Part shown: piece by piece, positions 1 to 4,692 of the stretch
Layout: each line of letters starts with the position of its first letter
How positions within the stretch are numbered: position 1 is the stretch's first letter
Position numbers and translations under genes: made by a program
Assembly: GCA_045638265.1 (NCBI GenBank)
Contig: JAZUBA010000040.1
Location: forward strand, 1-5,720
DNA: 5,720 bases
Source: RGIG4140 sp045638265
GTDB taxonomy: Bacteria; Pseudomonadota; Alphaproteobacteria; CAAHEQ01; UBA3637
Reading direction: 5' to 3'
Notes under the pieces: generated by a model
Told to the model about the DNA's origin: nothing
The model's database searches: none
The model's input: only the letters and a program-made list of their open reading frames with translations

Positions 1-12
1 AAGGTACGTTAA
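1..12. repeat. Imperfect copy of the promoter palindrome
   Basis: The first ten bases, AAGGTACGTT, differ at one position from the AAGGTACCTT core of the perfect palindrome at 137-150, and both copies are followed by T/A-rich sequence. A TTGCAA also lies close by at 14-19. This could be an upstream accessory operator site or part of an upstream gene's control region cut by the window edge. It may also be chance, so confidence is low. Confidence 0.2.
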
Positions 13-129
13 ATTGCAACAACTTTTTTCACTTTTATGCATTTTTTTTAATTTTTATGATGAGTAACTGTTGGCTTGTTTGTGATATTTCCCTATTTTC
101 TCGCATTTTTCCGCTTGTATGCGAAATCG

Positions 130-158
130 TTGCACATAAAGGTACCTTTAATTACAAT
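130..158 (+). promoter_or_regulatory. Housekeeping-type promoter of the pilin-CTLD gene
   Basis: TTGCAC (130-135) and TACAAT (153-158) are separated by exactly 17 bp, which fits a sigma-70-family -35/-10 pair. The predicted transcription start is near 165, giving a 5' UTR of about 28 nt before the ATG at 193. The same TTGCA start and 17-bp spacing recur upstream of the two following genes, which strengthens the call. A 6-bp inverted repeat, TCGCAT (101-106) / ATGCGA (119-124), lies just upstream of the -35 element. Confidence 0.6.
137..150. promoter_or_regulatory. Perfect 14-bp palindrome in the promoter spacer, candidate operator
   Basis: TAAAGGTACCTTTA is a perfect dyad lying wholly within the spacer between -35 (130-135) and -10 (153-158). 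This is a classic position for a dimeric repressor or an activator of the MerR kind. The regulator is unknown. No similar palindrome is seen in the spacers of the promoters at 2131 and 3478, so the control would be specific to the pilin-CTLD gene. Confidence 0.4.
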
Positions 159-192
159 GGTTACAGATTTATTTTCAACATAAGGAGTTTAT

Positions 193-1947
193 ATGTCAAA
201 GAAAAAACACAAACAAAATCAATCAGTAATATCTGATGAAACAAAAAACAATGTTGTATCCGATTCGCAACAAAATGCAACACAGCCCGATGCAACCAAT
301 CCGCAAGAACATGGACGTTCAATGACCGAGATGCTTGGTGTATTGGCAGTTTTGGGTGTTTTATCTATTGGCGGGGTACAAGGTTATCGTTATGCCATGA
401 ACAAATATCATTCTAATGAAGTCATTAATGAATTAAACTTGCTCAATGCACAACTGGCGGTGTTTATGAATGGTATTCATGACGATGAAGCGGTTATGTC
501 ATTAGGTGAACCATATGATGATGGTAGAAGAATTAATACAGGTGGATATGCATTTGATTATGGTTGTGGACAAGACCCAGATTCCAATTCGCCTTGCGAC
601 CTTGATGAAACTGGATATTTTATGATACTAGACGGTGTTCCCGAAGATGTGTGTAAATCGGCCTCTCAAATGACCGCTCATATGATGAATCTTGTAGAAC
701 AAAAAGTTAATGGACATACGGATATTGACGGGGTTTTATGTCAAGACGGTGATAATCAGTTGACGTTTTTATTTGATGCGAATGACGGACAAGGGTTTGA
801 AAATGGTAATGGTGATGATAATGACGAGGGCAATGCAACAAATCCAAATAATCCGGCTGTAACTTTGCCGAAAGAAGAGGAAGAAACAACGACAACAACA
901 ACGTTTGAAACAACAACGACCACCCCAATCGTTACACAAACAGGAACTGGAACATCAAATTGTGGAACCAATGAAATTTTGGTTGATTATTGTAATGGTT
1001 GTGGTGATTGGAATGATAATCAAGTATGTGCCACACCAAAGAGAAGTAACGGTTATTCTTCTCCATATGGAGGAACTTGGTATCAGGTTTATGCCAATAC
1101 AAATGCTTTTCCGGATTATGAATCGGGCGAAGCAATTTGCCGAAGTTTTGGATTGAGACTTCCGTCGTTGTCTGTTCTTGTTCACAATGCGACAACCAAT
1201 TGGGATTCCTACTCCAAATCATTTGAATTAAAGAATATTGCTACTGATTTATATAATCATTTCCGAACACCGCTTATTTTTACATCTGATAGGACATCAA
1301 CAAGCCGAATTATTTTATCGTTAACAAATAATAATACAGGACATGCGACTTTTAATGCCGGTTATGCTCATGATGATTATCGTGGATGTAATGGTTGTTA
1401 CAAAGGTGCATTTCTTTGTTATGAAGGGTCAATAAATAGGGATGAAGCAGAAACAACAACACCTTATGAAACAACAACAGCAACATATTCTATGGGTGCA
1501 GAATGCAGTAATAACAGTGATTGCACTTCGTTATATGGTAGTGGATATTATTGCGATATTCCGTATTATACTAGTGGTAATACCTGTACGAAAGATACAA
1601 GTGATAAGAGGGGAAATTGCCGAAATGCACAGACTGATTTGAGAACAAAGCCAGCATCAGCACCGTTCTGGGTGTCTAAAGGCGGTATGACTTGGTGGAG
1701 TGCAAACAACTTCTGTCAAGCAATAGGAAAAACACTTGTATTACTTAGTGATTATGGGTGTTCAGCTAGTGAAGGAAATTGTAATTCAGCGACTGTAAAG
1801 GCAATGAAAACAGCCTATACCTCTTATTCTTATGGTTGGACGAATACGGACCGTACTTCCTGTACGGGGTATTCTATTCACTTTGGCGATGAGCGTGTTA
1901 TTTCTACAAGTCTGTATTGTGGCGCTTGGTGTGCCGTTTGCAAATAA
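193..1947 (+). CDS. Type IV pseudopilin-like surface protein with two C-type-lectin-like domains
   Basis: The 584-residue protein starts at ATG 193, five bases after an AAGGAG Shine-Dalgarno (182-187). Residues 1-41 form a hydrophilic, Lys-rich leader. Cleavage after Gly41 by prepilin peptidase would leave RSMTE, with Glu46 at the conserved +5 position, followed by a hydrophobic helix (47-65). Residues 66-200 look like a small pilin globular region with Cys125, 135, 154 and 183. An acidic Asn/Gly-rich linker and an ETTT-rich linker (231-245) lead to a first C-type-lectin-like domain at about 285-412. A second ETTT linker (420-432) follows, then a Cys-rich EGF-like knot (about 437-470) and a second CTLD (about 491-584) with WWSANNFCQAIGKTL and a terminal CAVCK. 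Pilin and CTLD folds are assigned by eye. The inferred role is adhesion or ligand binding outside the cell after export by a type II or type IV pilus-like machine, none of which is encoded here. The gene is monocistronic, with its own promoter and terminator. Confidence 0.85.
   Translation: MSKKKHKQNQSVISDETKNNVVSDSQQNATQPDATNPQEHGRSMTEMLGVLAVLGVLSIGGVQGYRYAMNKYHSNEVINELNLLNAQLAVFMNGIHDDEAVMSLGEPYDDGRRINTGGYAFDYGCGQDPDSNSPCDLDETGYFMILDGVPEDVCKSASQMTAHMMNLVEQKVNGHTDIDGVLCQDGDNQLTFLFDANDGQGFENGNGDDNDEGNATNPNNPAVTLPKEEEETTTTTTFETTTTTPIVTQTGTGTSNCGTNEILVDYCNGCGDWNDNQVCATPKRSNGYSSPYGGTWYQVYANTNAFPDYESGEAICRSFGLRLPSLSVLVHNATTNWDSYSKSFELKNIATDLYNHFRTPLIFTSDRTSTSRIILSLTNNNTGHATFNAGYAHDDYRGCNGCYKGAFLCYEGSINRDEAETTTPYETTTATYSMGAECSNNSDCTSLYGSGYYCDIPYYTSGNTCTKDTSDKRGNCRNAQTDLRTKPASAPFWVSKGGMTWWSANNFCQAIGKTLVLLSDYGCSASEGNCNSATVKAMKTAYTSYSYGWTNTDRTSCTGYSIHFGDERVISTSLYCGAWCAVCK
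883..927 (+). repeat. Thr-rich ETTT linker repeat, first copy
   Basis: Codons for E followed by runs of T (ACA/ACG) encode residues 231-245, two ETTT-type units ending in Pro. The linker separates the pilin module from the first lectin-like domain. Such Thr-rich stretches are usually extended and are sometimes O-glycosylated. The simple ACA/ACG DNA could change length by slippage. Confidence 0.7.
1450..1488 (+). repeat. Thr-rich ETTT linker repeat, second copy
   Basis: Residues 420-432 (ETTTPYETTTATY) repeat the GAA-ACA-ACA coding pattern of the linker at 883-927. The linker sits between the first lectin-like domain and the Cys-rich knot plus second lectin-like domain, so each ligand-binding module has its own flexible spacer. 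Confidence 0.7.
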
Positions 1948-2014
1948 CGGTTATTACGTTTAAAAATGAGAGTGGGGTCTTATGTTTTTAAGATGTAAAC
2001 TTCGCTCTTTTCAT

Positions 2015-2051
2015 AGGCAGAGAAAACTATTTCAATTTTCTCTGCCTTTTT
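2015..2051 (+). terminator. Intrinsic terminator of the pilin-CTLD gene
   Basis: A perfect 12-bp stem, AGGCAGAGAAAA (2015-2026) with TTTTCTCTGCCT (2036-2047), closes a 9-nt loop and runs into a T5 tract (2047-2051). It lies 67 bp after the stop codon. The A-run inside the stem faces the loop rather than the base, so it would act mainly in the + direction. Confidence 0.88.
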
Positions 2052-2130
2052 GTATGTCAAAAAAATTATTGAAAAGTTTGAATTTTTGTGTTTTGTTTTG
2101 TTTTTTTGGCAAGTATTATATTTTTTTTTG

Positions 2131-2159
2131 TTGCAATATATTAACAAATGGTTTATAAT
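2131..2159 (+). promoter_or_regulatory. Promoter of the 390-residue paralog gene
   Basis: TTGCAA (2131-2136) and a consensus TATAAT (2154-2159) are 17 bp apart, directly downstream of a T-rich tract (2101-2130). Transcription would start near 2166, giving a leader of about 50 nt. No operator-like dyad stands out. The -10 is a perfect consensus, so fairly strong constitutive expression is plausible. Confidence 0.7.
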
Positions 2160-2215
2160 CGTTCTAATTCTACAACGGAATTTTTTTGATTATTTTAATA
2201 TAACAGGAGGAAATA

Positions 2216-3388
2216 ATGGCAGAACAACCAACTCAAACAGTTCCAACACAAGCAGTTGCTAACGGTTCATCTTTGAATGCAACATTGCAACAAAGCGAAC
2301 AGACCGCTCAAACGCCGGAAAATACAGCTGAATCAGAAGCCGTTTTACCAGGTGTTAATTTTATGGGTGATGTGCGTAATCCAAACGCTGATTTACCTCC
2401 GGTTGTTTTAGCTTCGTATGATAAAGAAGCTCAAACACAAACAAGTGAAACATTGAAAAGCCATTTTAAAGCCTTGAATTTAACTACAAATTCAAAAGGT
2501 AGAGTAACCCGTAAACAAACAAAAATCAGCGAAGAACAATTAAATAGTTGTATTGCTAAAATTCAAGAAATGGAAAAACAAGGTCTTTTACCGATGGGTG
2601 AAAACGGTCAAAGTAATGCTGAAATTTATTTGCATCGCTTAGCCTTAACCAATCAAATGGGGGGAGAACATCAAGCAACGGCTCGTGAAGCTCTTAAAAC
2701 ACTGTTGGAAGATGATAAAGCCAATATGGATGCCGTTTTAAAAGGTATTAATGCCACTAAAAATACAACAATTGACAGAAAAACAGCTGAATATAAAGAA
2801 TCAAAATTAGCTGAAACAGCCATTCCGCATCCGAAAAAATTAGAAACGGAATCTGTTGCTTGGTATATGCGTCCGGTTGCTTGTGTCGGTCGTGCCATTT
2901 CGGGTATTACAGGCGGTGCTTCCAATATGTTAGATGGTTTGTTTGATTTCTGTACGGGTGATTTTGCTCGTGGTTCAAGAACATTCTTAACCGGTTTGGG
3001 TAATACAATCATGACACCGTTTAATGCAACATCTAATTTGATTATGGGTAAAGATTTGATGACGTTTGACCACGGTTTGAAACAAGATGCCGATGGTATG
3101 TATCAAGGCGGATGGTTATCTTCATGGCATGATAAAAGCGTGAATGCCATTGCCGGTGCTTTGAATGTTGATAATACGCCTGTACAAGACCCAAACAATC
3201 CTTTATTACAGGCAGGTGCTCAATATGCAGGTATTGCATCTGCATCTGCTTCACAAGCGGTTAATACAGGTGTTGCAATGGCAAAAGACAATGTTAATGC
3301 TCAATTAGAAGCCGTTTCTGCTGCTCGTGTTTCAACAGCAACAGAAGCAAACGTTCAACCGATGGCAAAAGGGAATGAAGGACGTTAA
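2216..3388 (+). CDS. Hypothetical protein, longer member of a two-gene paralogous family
   Basis: The 390-residue protein starts at ATG 2216, five bases after a full AGGAGG (2205-2210). I do not recognise a named family. Residues 1-45 are Gln/Thr/Ala/Glu-rich and probably disordered. About 70-205 is charged and likely helical. Residues 218-303 form a Gly-rich core with TGG-N-DGLFD-CTG-F-RG, PFN, SNL, GKD, FDHGLK and GMY-GG-L motifs. By hand alignment, 45 of 86 positions are identical to residues 51-136 of the protein at 3547-4254. A shared QYAG motif follows (336-339), then an Ala/Ser-rich stretch and a tail (TEANVQPMAKGNEGR) resembling the end of the paralog. No signal peptide or clear transmembrane helix is seen. 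The core could be an amphipathic, membrane-touching or assembly domain, but that is a guess. The gene has its own promoter and terminator. The long N-terminal part (about 1-217) has no counterpart in the paralog. Confidence 0.85.
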   Translation: MAEQPTQTVPTQAVANGSSLNATLQQSEQTAQTPENTAESEAVLPGVNFMGDVRNPNADLPPVVLASYDKEAQTQTSETLKSHFKALNLTTNSKGRVTRKQTKISEEQLNSCIAKIQEMEKQGLLPMGENGQSNAEIYLHRLALTNQMGGEHQATAREALKTLLEDDKANMDAVLKGINATKNTTIDRKTAEYKESKLAETAIPHPKKLETESVAWYMRPVACVGRAISGITGGASNMLDGLFDFCTGDFARGSRTFLTGLGNTIMTPFNATSNLIMGKDLMTFDHGLKQDADGMYQGGWLSSWHDKSVNAIAGALNVDNTPVQDPNNPLLQAGAQYAGIASASASQAVNTGVAMAKDNVNAQLEAVSAARVSTATEANVQPMAKGNEGR

Positions 3389-3389
3389 T

Positions 3390-3459
3390 CGTTAATTCTT
3401 GTCAATAATAAGTAAAAAAAACGTCTGGTTTTTCGTGTGAAAAATCAGATGTTTTTTTT
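3390..3459 (+). repeat. 3' UTR-terminator repeat, copy 1
   Basis: This 70-bp block, from CGTTAATTC through the T-tract, matches 4249-4315 almost perfectly. By hand alignment there are two substitutions (terminator loop and a stem position that keeps a G-U pair) plus length differences in the A and T runs. In copy 1 the CGTTAAT unit at the stop codon is duplicated in tandem (3383-3389 and 3390-3396), so the working stop (3386-3388) precedes the position equivalent to the other gene's stop. Confidence 0.85.
3414..3459. terminator. Intrinsic terminator, potentially bidirectional
   Basis: The stem ACGTCTGGTTTTTC (3421-3434) pairs with GAAAAATCAGATGT (3439-3452) through 14 pairs including two G-U, around a GTGT loop, and is followed by T8 (3452-3459). 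An A8 run (3414-3421) precedes the stem and can pair with the T-run, so the element could also stop transcription from the right. It ends the 390-residue gene's transcript only about 20 bp before the next promoter. Confidence 0.88.
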
Positions 3460-3477
3460 GTGAGAGTGTTTTTTTTA

Positions 3478-3506
3478 TTGCATCAATGATTGACAAGATG
3501 TATAAT
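3478..3506 (+). promoter_or_regulatory. Promoter of the 235-residue paralog gene
   Basis: TTGCAT (3478-3483) and TATAAT (3501-3506) are 17 bp apart, again just after a T-rich run. Transcription would start near 3513, giving a leader of about 34 nt. A TTGACA at 3490-3495 inside the spacer is only 5 bp from the -10 and cannot serve as its -35. Having this promoter directly behind the preceding terminator makes the two paralogs separate units. Confidence 0.65.
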
Positions 3507-3533
3507 ACCATTCATATACAACAACATAAAATT

Positions 3534-3540
3534 AAGGAGA
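3534..3540 (+). promoter_or_regulatory. Shine-Dalgarno that fixes the start of the 235-residue gene
   Basis: AAGGAGA lies seven bases before ATG 3547. An in-frame TTG at 3490 would add 19 residues, but it overlaps the promoter spacer, has no ribosome binding site and lies upstream of the predicted transcript start. ATG 3547 is therefore the start. Confidence 0.85.
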
Positions 3541-3546
3541 ATAAAA

Positions 3547-4254
3547 ATGAGTACAGCAGTGCAAAACAAACCAGAAGATAATGCTTTGAAAAATCAAGCA
3601 GAAGCTCAAGCACAAGCCAATGCCGAAACCCAAAAAGCAGAGAGTAATTTTAATATGAATGCTCGTATGAGTATGGCAACAGGTGCGTCTATGTTGAGCC
3701 GTCCAATGTATTCTGTTCGTCGTGGATTTACAGAAGCAACAGGCGGGTTGGCTAACACTTTTGACGGTTTGTTTGATATGTGTACGGGTAATTTTTCACG
3801 AGGCGGTTCAACACTTTTAAGCGGATTTGGAAAAATCTTGTCTTCTCCGTTTAATTTGGTTTCAAACCTGTTTGTCGGAAAAGATATGATTTCGTTTGAT
3901 CATGGATTAAAGAAAAATAATCAAGGGATGTATGAAGGTGGATTTTTAACTTCTCATTTTGAAAAATTTACTGAAAATGCAACCAATGCGCGTCAAGGTC
4001 TGTTTGCTAAAATTACAGGGTTGTTTAGATCAAATGATAACCCTGTTGCTCAGCAAAAAGGTGCTTTACAGTATGCCGGAGAACAATATGCCGGAGTGAA
4101 TGCTTATAGTCAGCAAGCCTTTAAAGACGGACAATATTCCAAAGAAGAATTGGAAAATATTCAATCTATGATACGTGAAATTAACGGCGCTCGTAATGGT
4201 GCAACAACTGATGCAAATGCACAAGTTTTGGCTAGAAACGGAAACGAACGTTAA
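3547..4254 (+). CDS. Hypothetical protein, shorter member of the paralogous family
   Basis: The 235-residue protein starts at ATG 3547. I do not recognise a named family. Residues 1-35 are an Ala/Gln/Glu-rich, probably disordered or coiled segment. Residues 51-136 are the conserved core shared with the protein at 2216-3388: RP, TGG-N-DGLFD-CTG-F-RG, PFN, SNL, GKD, FDHGLK and GMY-GG-L. A region with QYAG repeated (175-177 partially, 180-183 fully) follows. A charged helix (about 198-214) and a tail (TTDANAQVLARNGNER) complete it, and the tail resembles the paralog's C-terminus. No signal peptide or confident transmembrane helix is seen. It has one Cys (79), in the conserved CTG. Compared with the paralog it lacks the first roughly 165 residues upstream of the core. 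It is probably a tandem duplicate that diverged. Its function is unknown. Confidence 0.85.
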   Translation: MSTAVQNKPEDNALKNQAEAQAQANAETQKAESNFNMNARMSMATGASMLSRPMYSVRRGFTEATGGLANTFDGLFDMCTGNFSRGGSTLLSGFGKILSSPFNLVSNLFVGKDMISFDHGLKKNNQGMYEGGFLTSHFEKFTENATNARQGLFAKITGLFRSNDNPVAQQKGALQYAGEQYAGVNAYSQQAFKDGQYSKEELENIQSMIREINGARNGATTDANAQVLARNGNER

Positions 4255-4315
4255 TTCTTGTCAATAATAAGTAAAAAACGTCTGGTTTTTCATGTGAGAA
4301 ATCAGATGTTTTTTT
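4249..4315 (+). repeat. 3' UTR-terminator repeat, copy 2
   Basis: This block is nearly identical to 3390-3459, beginning at the Arg-stop junction of the shorter paralog and ending in the terminator T-tract. The TTCTTGTCAATAATAAGT leader is base-for-base the same in both copies. The block is far better conserved than the coding cores, which are about half identical as protein. Confidence 0.85.
4273..4315. terminator. Intrinsic terminator of the 235-residue paralog gene
   Basis: ACGTCTGGTTTTTC (4278-4291) pairs with GAGAAATCAGATGT (4296-4309) around an ATGT loop, followed by T7 (4309-4315) and preceded by A6 (4273-4278). Compared with copy 1, one stem base changed from A to G opposite U, so a wobble pair keeps the 14-pair stem, and one loop base changed. 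It is probably functional in both directions and is the last element before the origin-like region. Confidence 0.87.
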
Positions 4316-4456
4316 ATGCTTTTCAGAGAGTTAAATTTGATATTGTCAGAAAAGAACCCTCTGTCAATTCACGCCCCTTTTTGCCGAGCCTTGCCTTGCC
4401 AAACGTTGATAGATATGTGCAAAGAATTGTCCGAAAAGTAAGGCTTTTTCCGTCCT

Positions 4457-4472
4457 CGCGCGTATGCGTATA
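4457..4472. other. Alternating pyrimidine-purine tract, left of the A/T run
   Basis: CGCGCGTATGCGTATA alternates pyrimidine and purine for 16 bp, a composition that favours Z-DNA or easy unstacking under negative supercoiling. It is notable in this AT-rich setting and lies 12 bp before the 48-bp pure A/T run, mirrored by a similar tract at 4591-4604. Confidence 0.5.
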
Positions 4473-4484
4473 CCGTACACGTAG

Positions 4485-4532
4485 ATTATATATAATATTT
4501 TTTTTATAAATATATATATAAATATAATTATA
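4485..4532. other. 48-bp pure A/T tract, candidate duplex unwinding element
   Basis: All 48 bases are A or T, including a TATATATATA stretch and two copies of TATAAATATA (4505-4514 and 4517-4526) 12 bp apart. The tract overlaps the first bases of the exact DnaA box at 4528. Repeated A/T-rich units next to a DnaA box are typical of origin unwinding regions. No gene start needs an A/T-rich promoter here. Confidence 0.6.
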
Positions 4533-4536
4533 CACA
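4528..4536 (+). promoter_or_regulatory. DnaA box, exact (TTATACACA)
   Basis: This is an exact match to TTATNCACA, on the + strand, at the right edge of the A/T tract. Its position beside the putative unwinding element is that of the box from which DnaA would load on single strands. Confidence 0.65.
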
Positions 4537-4568
4537 GTTAGACTCTAACGTTTGTATAAGACTCTAAC
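4537..4568. repeat. Direct repeat AGACTCTAAC with GANTC sites
   Basis: AGACTCTAAC occurs at 4540-4549 and 4559-4568, 19 bp apart. The first copy is part of a near-perfect dyad GTTAGA-C-TCTAAC (4537-4549). Each copy contains GACTC (4541-4545 and 4560-4564), the GANTC target of the alphaproteobacterial CcrM methylase. A one-mismatch DnaA box (4551-4559) sits between them. This suggests a methylation-sensitive protein site at the origin, which is inference. Confidence 0.5.
4551..4559 (-). promoter_or_regulatory. DnaA box, one mismatch (TTATACAAA on the - strand)
   Basis: It differs from TTATNCACA only at position 8. It lies between the two GANTC repeats, 15 bp from the exact box at 4528-4536, and would be a weaker site. 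Confidence 0.4.
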
Positions 4569-4590
4569 AACGGTGTTTTAAGTATTTAAT

Positions 4591-4604
4591 TATACGCGCG
4601 CGCG
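4591..4604. other. Alternating pyrimidine-purine tract with (CG)5, right of the A/T run
   Basis: TATACGCGCGCGCG alternates pyrimidine and purine for 14 bp and includes five CG dinucleotides in a row, very unusual in AT-rich DNA. Together with 4457-4472 it brackets the A/T tract, the first DnaA boxes and the GANTC repeats. Confidence 0.5.
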
Positions 4605-4611
4605 ACCCATT

Positions 4612-4660
4612 CCGAAAAATGCCGTTTGAGAGACAGGAAATTTCGGATTTGCCGAAAAAT
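4612..4660. repeat. CCGAAAAAT direct and inverted repeats
   Basis: CCGAAAAAT occurs at 4612-4620 and 4652-4660, with TTTCGGA (4641-4647) in the opposite sense between them. TTTCGG (4641-4646) can fold with CCGAAA (4652-4657) around a 5-nt loop. A related CCGAAAAG is at 4431-4438. The cluster ends 10 bp before the triple DnaA boxes and could be a further protein-binding motif of the origin-like region. Confidence 0.4.
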
Positions 4661-4669
4661 TCATTTGCC

Positions 4670-4678
4670 TGTGGATAA
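4670..4678 (-). promoter_or_regulatory. DnaA box, exact (TTATCCACA on the - strand)
   Basis: The + strand reads TGTGGATAA, the strongest known form of the box. It is the first of three in the same orientation, 11 bp from the next. Confidence 0.7.
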
Positions 4679-4680
4679 CT

Positions 4681-4689
4681 TATGGATAA
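4681..4689 (-). promoter_or_regulatory. DnaA box, one mismatch (TTATCCATA on the - strand)
   Basis: The middle member of the array, TATGGATAA on +, differs from the consensus at one position. It is in helical phase with its two exact neighbours, which makes cooperative filling plausible. Confidence 0.5.
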
Positions 4690-4692
4690 GTC

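Noticed and set aside
14..41. Additional promoter starting with TTGCAA at 14-19
   Set aside because: No acceptable -10 hexamer lies at 16-18 bp, and the promoter at 130-158 is far better.
130..158. TTGCA elements as -12 boxes of sigma-54 promoters
   Set aside because: No GG at the -24 position is present upstream of any of the three copies, whereas each has a good -10 hexamer 17 bp downstream.
1964..2014. Hairpin with TCTTA/TAAGA between the pilin-CTLD gene and its terminator
   Set aside because: The stem is short, the outer pairing needs bulges and no T-run belongs to it. The perfect hairpin at 2015-2047 explains termination.
2050..2262. Open frame of 70 codons in the intergenic region before the 390-residue gene
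   Set aside because: It starts in the terminator T-run, has no ribosome binding site, encodes low-complexity Phe/Leu sequence from T-rich DNA and overlaps the real gene.
3490..3506. TTGACA followed by TATAAT as a strong promoter
   Set aside because: The two hexamers are only 5 bp apart, far too close for a -35/-10 pair. The TTGCAT at 3478-3483 has the correct 17-bp spacing.
3490..3546. TTG start giving a 254-residue version of the shorter paralog
   Set aside because: It lies upstream of the predicted transcript start, has no ribosome binding site, and the extension has no similarity to the paralog.
4258..4535. Open frames on both strands through the terminator and the left part of the origin-like region
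   Set aside because: They begin within terminator sequence or the A/T tract, have no ribosome binding site and give compositionally implausible proteins.
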